A program made the position numbers and the translations under genes. The notes below the pieces were generated by a model. The model searched no databases. It worked only from the letters and a program-made list of their open reading frames with translations, and had not been told where the DNA came from. From Gamsiella multidivaricata (Eukaryota; Mortierellomycota; Mortierellomycetes; Mortierellales; Mortierellaceae), in assembly GCF_025024155.1 (NCBI RefSeq), contig NW_026251790.1, positions 1-64,000 of the forward strand: a DNA stretch of 64,000 nt, written 5' to 3'. This document shows positions 55,955 through 64,000 of the stretch, piece by piece (within the stretch, counting starts at the first letter, position 1; the number at the start of each line of letters is the position of its first letter).

Positions 55955-58604
55955 GGCGCTACTACATCCACACCACACAACACCCATCACCCATAGTGGG
56001 GGCATTTCATCGTTCGGCTTCGTGGCCAACACACCATATGCATCTAGTCTATCTTGCCCTGTACCCGCCACGTACCTCGCCCGCCTCTTTATTTTCCCAG
56101 GGCCTTTGTTTATGATAAAGACATGTATCAATTTCCAGCTTATTGGTTTTTGCCATTGGGCATATCGGCCTAAGCGAGGGGTCCCGTCGTTGAGCTTTTT
56201 GTTTACATCTCCGTTCCACCGATAATTTACCCACCAGCCCTTCTTCTTAATAAGACTATAAAAAATGAGTCTGACCAAGAGTCTTGATTATCGTTTCCAG
56301 AAGCACTGTTTACATCGGCGCTTGCAGCGCCAAGAGCTTTCTTTTTTAATTTGGCCTTTTTTCTTGTGCATCTTTGTGAGTGTGTGCCCTGTCCGTATTC
56401 GTATTCGTGTTCGTGTTTGTGTTCGCGTTGCTGTCCCTTACTTTCGATTGCAGCCAACGAAAAGCGAGGCTGGTGTTGATTGGCACTCTCACTTCACCAC
56501 ACGCCATATGGAACAACATTTGGGACTGGGTGGGAAAAATAAAGGTGTGAAACCATATTGGATCACACCGAGCTATTCAGGGGCTTGGAAACGACATCAC
56601 AAAAAGCTCAAAGAAAGGCGTGTTATGAAAGGCGTGTTTACCAGGTGCTGGAGAAATCATGTAGTAGTAAAGGGCGGCAGAATAAGGCTAGCACCCGACC
56701 ATAATTCCTCGGAGCTCACTTCCATGGCTGTCGTCGTGCATGTAGTGGTATGACAAGGGGGATCCTGTGTGTTATACCACGGGCATTGGGACTCATTAGA
56801 GTTATGTTGGCACAAGACTATAGGGGAGGGGAAAAGGTGAACATGTGTGCAGAATACAAACGTGAAAACATTTCCTAACGCGCTTCTCTTTACCATGATT
56901 CTATAGACGCCAGAACCAACCGCATACAAGACCATCCAGTTCCCACGCACCATCACTCATGTAGAATGGTCGCCCGATAGCAAATATGTACTCGTGAACC
57001 TGGGGTTCGATGCATTTAGACCTCAACAGGCCACGGAATTCCATTTGATTGATGTAGCGGTAAGGCCAAGGTGATTTTGTTGTTGTTGTTGTTGTTCTTT
57101 CTATATACCGTGGCGCCATGGTTTCTTTTCACCAGCGTGTTTGATAAAATACTGAGAGCATTCACATGTTTTGAGATAATGGACTACGGATGACAAATAT
57201 TTGTAAACATTCCTGCATGGTCACGTCTTACTGATCCTCTATGGCTCCAATTGCATGCGTCCTCCTTAGGCTGGCGAGGTTATTCTTAAGCGGAAACACA
57301 GAGATGGACCACGAGATATCCCTGTCAACGCCATCGGTTGGATGACAGACTCGAAGCGATTCATAACAGCGCCTAGAGATGGTTTGGTCTACATTTGGGT
57401 AAGAACAGCTGAAAAAAAATGAAACCCTCCCCTATTATGACTTTTGATCTCCTCTAGTCTTCTTAGTAACCCTGTCCGCATCTTGGCTCGGATCATTGTT
57501 TGGCGGATTAAATTCTAAGACCGTTTTCTGCTGTTCTTTTGCAATAGAACTTGGAAGGCGAGGTCGTTCAGGAGTTGGATATGGATAAAACTGTCGATAT
57601 CATGTACATGGTCCCAGGAGAGAATAAGGCCGTCATCACCAGCGACAACAAGGTCGAAGTCATTTCTTTTGAGGGGGAAGAGTCCAAGTGAGTTTAAAGC
57701 AAATTGGTTTTTATGTTCAAAGCCAGCAATGAAAGTCTATAAGGGCATTCATGTTAATCTAATGACTTGTTGTTTTGCTTCCGCGACTAGATATGTGGCC
57801 ATGGTGGAGGAGAGACCAACTGTCATGAGCGTCTCGCCCGACGGCTCATACCTCTCCATTTCTATCAAGGTAAGGCAGCAGAATCTCGTTCACAACTACT
57901 CTTATTTCAAAAACAGAGCCGTCTCTAATCACTCTGAAAAACATTTATTTTGCTGTCTTCTGACAAATAGAGCGATGTGGATTTATGCCGACCAGCTCAG
58001 ATTCTCATATACGATTTCCGAACGCTGACCTTCCTGAGGGCTTTGGAGGCAGATTCATACGTGAATGAGCGGTTTATTATCATGCCAGCGTTCCTGGGAC
58101 CGAACAAGGAGATCCTCTGTGCAGGATCCGAGAACGGCAAGCTGCATTTCTGGGATGTCGAGACGGGCGAGGCCATTGCGATGTTGGAGGAGCACTCTAA
58201 GCATTGTGGATGGTCGGCTATGCATCCGACGATGCCTGGTTTAATGGCCTCCTGCAGTGATGATAATCAGATTATCATGTAAGTTTTCATTGATTCTGTT
58301 GAGTTTGTGTTCTCAGGAGAAAGAATTTCACAGAGAAGGCGGGAGATAGAGGCTCTGTACTGTCGATGCATTGTCTTGCATTGTCTTGCGTTCAGACTGC
58401 TGTGCTTTGGTTTTTTTCCACTAGTTTCCTGCATGAATTCAATGCTAACTTTTATTCGGTGTCTGTGTGCTTCTTTTTTTTTTTTTTTTGGAATATAGTT
58501 GGACCACAAAAGACTTGAGCAGAGCGCTTCAGGACGAGGACGAGAAGTGGATGGAGAGCAGGCGTGAGGAGCTTCCGCACATCGATATCAAGAAGGGGTG
58601 GTAA
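54367..58604 (+). CDS. WDR26/GID7-like WD40 repeat protein
   Basis: 591 residues. Exons are 54367-55227, 56907-57059, 57270-57398, 57548-57687, 57791-57869, 57971-58278 and 58499-58604; 1776 bases close. The N-terminal 240 residues are Ser/Pro-rich and acidic with no visible domain. WD40 blades follow: YHLDECWFLHFSPSGQYMAS then DHSIILW; THVEWSPDSKYVLVNLGFDA; VNAIGWMTDSKRFITAPRDG then VYIW; a degenerate pair; LCAGSENGKLHFWDVETGEA; MPGLMASCSDDNQIIIW. The blade order and the late sequence match WDR26/Gid7, the substrate-recruiting arm of the GID/CTLH ubiquitin ligase. The LisH and CTLH motifs that normally precede the propeller are not visible. Intron 1 is unusually long (1679 bp) and contains a (CA)15 repeat. 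It could be a GID7 paralogue with another role. Confidence 0.85.
55922..55951. repeat. (CA)15 dinucleotide repeat in an intron
   Basis: Uninterrupted CA repeat in intron 1 of the WD40 gene. Confidence 0.92.
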
Positions 58605-59315
58605 AACTCTGCACCAACAACAAAAGACGATAGACCATGTATCACAGAAAGGAAGACCACTCGCGCGCTTTCATTTATTTTGTTTATTTTGTTGGGTCCC
58701 CTCGATTTTTTTGGAGGTCATGCAAAACGTGTACACCAAGAAAAAGAAGACAAAGGGACATCGCAAAGGAAACGCGACATATGTATCTTTTTAATGCAAA
58801 AAGGAAAAGAAACTTGTACATAAAGAAAAAAAAAAAAAACTTGTAACATCAAAATAAAGAAACCGACTAAACAAACCATAGCCCGACGCGCTGCAAATTG
58901 TGGTTTTATAGTTTGTAGAAAAAAAAAAAGGCCTTACAAATATTCTGCAGTGGAGCAAATGCCCCTTCCCCCCCCCCCCCCCCCCCCCAGATATATCAGC
59001 CACAGCCCTGCGACGGTCCAGAAACAGAAATGAATCTTCCATTCCTGGACAACAACACGACGTCGCGTCTTCTCTTCCTTTTTTTTTTTTTCTCCTTGGC
59101 TTTCGCCATCTCTCGTCATTTAAAGTTCCTGTTTTGAGATGTTTCTTTTTAATTTTATTATTAATATTACTATTGGAATTATCTTTTGCATCCTGTCTGT
59201 AGCGCTCTGCTTTCTGTTCTGAACAGAATTATGTAATCATAATAATAATAATAATAAAAAAAAAAGGACGTTCCTCCCTCTTGGATCCGTGTGCTCGCGA
59301 TGGGGACATGCGTTC
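58605..59315. other. Convergent 3' interval with homopolymers
   Basis: Lies between the stop codons of the WD40 gene and the Cys-rich gene. It holds both 3' UTRs, a C21 run at 58968-58988 and an AAT run near 59237-59256. No gene is seen. Confidence 0.6.
58968..58988. repeat. Poly-C tract (C21)
   Basis: Uninterrupted run of 21 cytosines, rare next to the many A/T homopolymers of this window. Confidence 0.9.
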
Positions 59316-60207
59316 TTATTTCGCGGCTTCCTCGGCAGGCTTGGGCGCAGAAGCAGAAGCAGCACCTGTTTTTTTTTTTTTTTTTTTTGTATGTGTGTGT
59401 GCGTGTGTGTGTGGAATAATCGAGTATTAGAAAGAGAGAAAATAAAAAAATAAAAAAAGAGAGGCAATGGAAAAGCCTGAGATCAGCAGGTTTGTTTTAC
59501 ACTTTTTTTTTTTTGGGGGGGGGGGGGGGCCTTTTTCAGACGATAGGGGTGGAGAGGGTGGAGACATGTTCAAGCAAAGGAGATGCGGGGTGGTTTTGAA
59601 TGAGGCAAGCAGAAGAACCTTCACGGGGGCACTCGCAGCGCTGGCTCTCGGGGACGTCCTTCATGACTATCGGAGATGTGGGATTTCGAGTTTTTATATT
59701 AATAAAAGATCGTTGTTGTTGTTTTTTATCCTTTGTTCACTCGCTCGCTTTGTCAACTTCAGATCTACGCTTTTGAAGAAGGGACAAAGGGAGCGGGAAA
59801 AAAAAAAAGATCTTTCGTTACCTTGAGAGACGTGCTGTTGATGTTTTCGGAGGAGGGAAAAAAGGGCCGAGTGAAAAAAAAGAAAAAAAGTGCGTTTTTT
59901 TTTTTTTTGTTGGTTAAAATATCCCTTTTCGACAGCCGGTGAAGAACATCCACATATTCGAGCTCATCCAGATGCTACTACGGTACCATGCCGCAACCTT
60001 TCCAGGTCTAGTTGGTTGATTCATATACATGGATAATGAAAAGAAAGAAAAGAAAGAAAAGAAAGAAAGAAAGAAGTGTCAGTTATCTTTTTTTGCTTTT
60101 CCTCTCCTCCTCTCTGTGAGAAAGCGATACCACGCCAAGCAGGAACAGGATGTGTGTCTCAAATTTACCGTCTTCGAGCATTTGTCGCACTTGACAGCGA
60201 AACACAT
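59316..60207 (-). CDS. 56-residue Cys-rich protein encoded by five tiny exons
   Basis: Reconstructed by hand; the largest coding piece is 50 bases. Minus-strand exons are 60207-60169 (39 nt), 60007-59987 (21 nt), 59834-59822 (13 nt), 59666-59619 (48 nt) and 59365-59316 (50 nt), totalling 171 bases with a stop. Each intron has GT and AG ends and the phases (0, 0, 1, 1) fit. The protein begins MCFAVKCDKCSKT, then TWKGCGM, HVSQ, VMKDVPESQRCECPRE and an Ala/Pro/Glu tail ending EEAAK. The Cys pattern C-x2-C, then W-x-GCG-x-H and C-x-C-P, looks like a compact zinc site and resembles small uncharacterised proteins I recall from other eukaryotes. No signal peptide, so probably cytosolic or nuclear. 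Function unknown. A (T)n(G)15 tract lies in intron 4. Confidence 0.78.
59502..59529. repeat. T13-G15 homopolymer junction in an intron
   Basis: A run of thymines directly followed by fifteen guanines, inside the last intron of the Cys-rich gene. On the transcript strand it reads as poly-C then poly-A. Confidence 0.8.
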
Positions 60208-60711
60208 TTTTGTCAAAGGTGGGAAGAAAGGAGAGCGGGTTGTTGTTGCTGTTGTTGCTGTTGCTTTTGTTGGAGTCTACTGGCTCGAGAAAATGGTGCT
60301 GCGATGAATGGTACACAAAGATGTGCGCATGTGGGAGGGTTTTTATACTCCCGGAAACAAAAAAAAAATGGAGAGAGAATGAGACATGTGACCTAATATA
60401 CGGACCTTCCCCTTTCGGTCAAACTAAGCTGTGTATTTTCGTTCGATCAAAAGTCAAAACATGGACGCGCGTACTCTTTTTTCTTCCCGCCGTCGTCGTC
60501 ATTATCATCGAGAGCCTTTATGGCTCCCGAAACCTCATGTTCCGTGTCTAATGTCCTCCTTGCCACCCCCTCCTGCCTAGGATTCTCGATCCACGATCAC
60601 TCCACCTCCACAAAGCAGATTTTCGAGACAACCGTTGCATATCATAAGCAAAATACTGTATTATACAATTAGGTTTTTTTTAAGGGAAAAACTATTACAT
60701 AGTGCAAGGAT
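60208..60711. other. Promoter of the Cys-rich gene and 3' region of the next gene
   Basis: About 500 bp between two minus-strand genes. A GTT-rich patch lies at about 60240-60275. No other feature is supported. Confidence 0.55.
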
Positions 60712-63700
60712 CTACACTGAATCTCGTCGTCGATGACCACGATGCATAATGTCCCGCGTCAACGTCTTGCCATACGTCCGGCGCTTCAGGAACTGACCAA
60801 CGTTCTCAATCACGAACCCATGGCTGTTCGTCCGGCCATGCGTCGGCTTCGACACCTCCAGCAGCTTCTGCTTCATGTGGTCTCGATAAGAATACCGTGG
60901 GTATGTTGGCAGCGGGGGCAACGGCACCATCGGAGGTGGGCAATCCGCAATGTTCACGCTACGGTTAAGGTCCATGCTACCCCGTCCAGGGAACATCGCA
61001 CCGGAGTTGTTGAACTTCGGTGACCGGGATACAGTAAAGGAATGACGATAACCGAGCGAAGGCGAGGATGATGGGGTGAGCGGGAGTGGACGCGTGGGCG
61101 CGCTTGGTCGGAACCTCTCCATCGAAATTCGTTCCGGCGACCGGCCAAGGCCAGTCAGTCCAAGGCCGATGCCACCGGAAGTGCTGCTGATGGACATGGC
61201 GGGCTGCGCAGCAAAGTAGTCGTCGATCAGGCTGCTGCTGGAGATGCTGCTGGTTCGGTCCGCTGGCTTGCCGCCATGCGAATAAGACTGTTGCGGTTGA
61301 TGGTGCAAAGGATGAGACAGCGGCGTGGTACCTGCACTCCGCCTTGCCCCGCTTTTCAAAAAGTTCTTCATCAGCACAGCAGTCGACATATCGGGCGTTC
61401 CGACTGGGGTCATCATCTTTGAAAGCGATGCCGATCGAGATTCGCGTCTAGGCCCCACAGACGACTGGAGTTCGACGTACTTGATCATGTCCTCACCCAG
61501 CTGCTCGAACTCTGACTCCTGGCCCTCGTCATCATCGCTGTCATCCTCAACGTCGCCGTCATCATCCTCAGAGCTGTGGTAGCCTCCAGCGCTCTCATGG
61601 AAAAGATTAGACCGATCGTCGCCACAGTCCAGGGCCCTCCTTCCGTTCCTTTCAACGCTCGCGTTGATCTCTGCAAGGTTTGAATGGTTAACTGTCGAGC
61701 GATCGCTATTGCCATCGAACACTTGCTCTGCCTGCATCAGACTTTGCATGTCCAACTTGAGCGTGCCAGGACGAGAGGTCTCCTTGAACTGCAAAGGTTC
61801 AACGGTTCTTGATCCCTGGTCCAAAGAGACCTTGCTTGGAGAGCCGGTCGAGGAACGAGTCGCTCGGATGTGTTCTCTGCTTGATCTTCCCACGACGGTG
61901 TTCTGCTCCAGGCACTTGGATCCGTTGCGGAGCAAATCCTGGGTGGTGAGCAGTATCCGCTGGTAGACCTCATCTGACTCTTTGAAGGACCAGTTCTCAA
62001 TCACCTCATCTGGACACATGTCGATATCGACCTTGATGTCGTTTTCGCGACATACAAATTCCATGCTAAATTGAGAGATATATTAAAACCTTGGGCGTTA
62101 GATCTTCTTTTGCTCTAATCGAGAGCGATATGCAAGTAAAATATTGAGCCCTAAAAAAAAAAAAAAAAAAAAACGAAGTGAACATGGACTTACGCCTGAA
62201 GTTGCATTTGCAGTTCCAGCAGCATCTTGTCCCTGTGCGAGACTACCCGATGTAGCGTCTCCTTCTCGCCCTTCAGGTTGGCATTTTCAATTTGGAGTTC
62301 AATAATCTAGTTACAAAAAAAAGAAAGACCACAACATTAAATTTCTAGCGTTTGCGCACAAAAAAAGATCATGTCAGCGCGTATCGCGTAATGCTCTGCG
62401 TTCTTACCTTGGCATAGAGGCCACATTCTCGTTGACGATGCTCTTCTTCTTCGCGCTTCATTTCCCGCTTGACATACTCGGGGAACTCGAGTGGAGGAGG
62501 ACATTGGCAACGTACGATGACGGTCGGTGCGTTCGTCATGTGCATTTCCTTGCCCATGTTGGCCTGCATAGTCGAGACGTTCTCTTTCGTCAGGGGGGAT
62601 ATGATACCGAGGGACTCTATTACTGGAGATGTCGCCCTCATGGCTGTCCCTGTTGTTGTGCCCGTAGTCTTGATTGCATCCGTCAACGAGAGCGGCTTTA
62701 TTGCCGAGGCTCTGCGAAGGTCAGCGATAGATGGTCGCCTCGTAAGTTGTTTCCGTTGATGGCCTGGCTTTGATATCGTGCACGCTGCTGTTGGTATTGA
62801 TGCCTCTGTGCCGGTCGGTGGGGTAGCAACCATGCTGGGCATGGTCGGGGTGGCGGCGATCGTTGGTGTTGAAGAGATGGATGAGGAGGACGAGATTGAG
62901 AGAAGAGACTCGCTGCTGCTAGACCGAGTCATGTAGCATGCAGAGTCAATGCCCGCATTGGCTCGGTTTCTGGCACGTGTTTTCGGGGCTGTCTGGGGCG
63001 ATATTACTGACCCTGGGGCCCCTATTGAGGTCACAGGCGATGTTACGGAGAGTGTTGCAGAGGATGCATTTTGGGGTATTTGTGCAGGGTGTTGGTTTGA
63101 GGATGGTACGACGGATGGGAAATTAGAGGTCTTTTGTGCAACTGTTGTTGCTGCTGTGCTGTGGCCGTTAGCGGAGCTGGGCTTAGTCACTATTGAAGGT
63201 GGTTTGATGGCGCTAGATTTTTGGGTTCGGGCGATGGGTTTAGCAATCATCGAGGCTTGGCCACTGCCGCTGCTGGGGCCCGTTATTGATGTGGAGGATG
63301 GGGTTCTGGTGTGGTGGTGTTGCTGGTTTGTGCCATCGCCAAGTCTGCCTGGAGACGTTACGCGGGGTGAGGGTGAGGGATACATCCGTGTGGAGGTGGA
63401 GGGCCGTGCAATATGTGAGGAGGCAAGTGTGCTGTCGTTCCTGTCGGCATTCAGACGAGACATGCTGTTGGTAGATCGCAATGTCGACATCTCTTTTGTG
63501 GTGAGGTGATGAGGTGTTCCGCTGAAGGCCCTTTGAGTGGGAATATAAGAGGTGCCGCCAGACATGGTGGGAAGAGAGGGCCTCCGTAGTTTCTGTTCCC
63601 TGGCGAGTGCGAGTGCTGTGAGGTTGCTATTGTTGCTAATGCTGCCGCCAGCAATGGATGATTTTTTGCTTGTCGTGCCAGCACGCGTAGCGATGGTAGC

Positions 63701-63805
63701 CAGGGGAGATGAAGGAGATGAAGGGGATGAAGGAGAAGAAGAAGAAGGTGGGGGACAGACTAGCGTGCTGGAGCGGGCTCGATTAGGGATTCTGCTGAGG
63801 GCCAT
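60712..63805 (-). CDS. Ser-rich coiled-coil protein with N-terminal SxIP motif
   Basis: 954 residues, no named family recognised. Minus-strand exons are 63805-62408, 62306-62194 and 62065-60712; 2865 bases close. The first residues, MALSRIPNRARSS, contain Ser-x-Ile-Pro flanked by Arg, the motif by which microtubule plus-end proteins bind EB1. Residues up to about 430 are Ser/Thr/Pro-rich and basic, probably disordered. A coiled coil spans the exon 1-2 border (FPEYVKREMKREEEEHRQRE, IELQIENANLKGEKETLHRV, HRDKMLLELQMQLQ). A short conserved-looking segment follows (CRENDIKVDIDMCPDEVIEN, ESDEVYQRILLTTQDLLRNG). Then come an acidic run (SSEDDDGDVEDDSDDDEGQE) and a long Ser/Pro tail with proline patches (PPPMVPLPPLPTYPRYSY). 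The layout suggests a cytoskeletal or polarity scaffold; this is inference from motifs only. Confidence 0.75.
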
Positions 63806-64000
63806 GGTCCTTTTATAAATATGCGGTATATTTTTGTAGAACCTGGTGAGCGCGCTTGCGTGCTTTTTTAGTCGAACAGCAGGAACGTGGTGTAGGGAGC
63901 TGCTAGGCGTGGAATAAACTGAGCAGGAAACAGAGGAATCGAGATAATAAAGAGAAATAGAGATGAGCGAGTTAGTGTCAATCGCGACTGAACGGGTCCA
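63806..64000 (-). promoter_or_regulatory. Promoter region of the SxIP coiled-coil gene
   Basis: The last 195 bp lie upstream of the minus-strand start at 63805. In transcript sense a TATA-like ATATTTATAAAAG sequence sits about 10-30 bp before the start codon, too close to act as a standard TATA box for a normal leader. Nothing else is visible. Confidence 0.4.

Overview
This 64 kb window looks like nuclear DNA of a filamentous, early-diverging fungus, most likely Mortierellomycota. That placement is inference. The genes carry many short GT-AG introns, promoters are pyrimidine-rich, and homopolymers and microsatellites are frequent. Several proteins resemble animal rather than yeast versions: a GLUD1-type glutamate dehydrogenase, an attractin-like membrane protein, a PMCA-type calcium pump and an SLC18-like carrier. 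I rebuilt 18 intact or partial genes exon by exon; coding frames close across the splice sites of all of them. Two decayed coding segments are also listed.

Layout. 0-10 kb: 3' end of glutamate dehydrogenase (+), a three-KH RNA-binding protein (-) divergent from the KEOPS subunit PCC1 (+), a secreted-type single-pass membrane protein (+), and an SLC35C2-like transporter (-). 10-15.7 kb: gene-poor, with one decayed reading frame and a small secreted protein made of twelve near-identical 15-16 residue repeats behind a strong TATA promoter. 15.7-27 kb: a CUB/EGF/kelch/PSI attractin-like receptor (-) and a PMCA-type Ca2+-ATPase (-). 30-33 kb: an MFS transporter (+). 33-41.4 kb: an APSES/ankyrin MBF-type transcription factor (-) with three ACGCGT boxes just upstream, and an endophilin-like BAR/SH3 protein (-). 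42-45 kb: a decayed small secreted-protein gene and an acidic low-complexity protein (+). 45-47.8 kb: SDHAF4 (-) and succinyl-CoA ligase alpha (+), which share a 203 bp divergent promoter. 48.7-64 kb: a coiled-coil protein with three PPxY motifs (+), a WDR26/GID7-like WD40 protein (+), a 56-residue Cys-rich protein split over five tiny exons (-), and a coiled-coil protein with an SxIP motif (-).

Functional links. The clearest is SDHAF4 with LSC1, which serve consecutive TCA steps around succinate. The calcium pump carries a tail segment resembling the animal calmodulin-binding region. The best candidates for something undescribed are the tandem-repeat secreted precursor at 12.2 kb and the microexon-built Cys-rich protein at 59.3-60.2 kb, which is too fragmented to appear as an open reading frame. 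Family assignments come from reading the translations against remembered family motifs; no database search was run.
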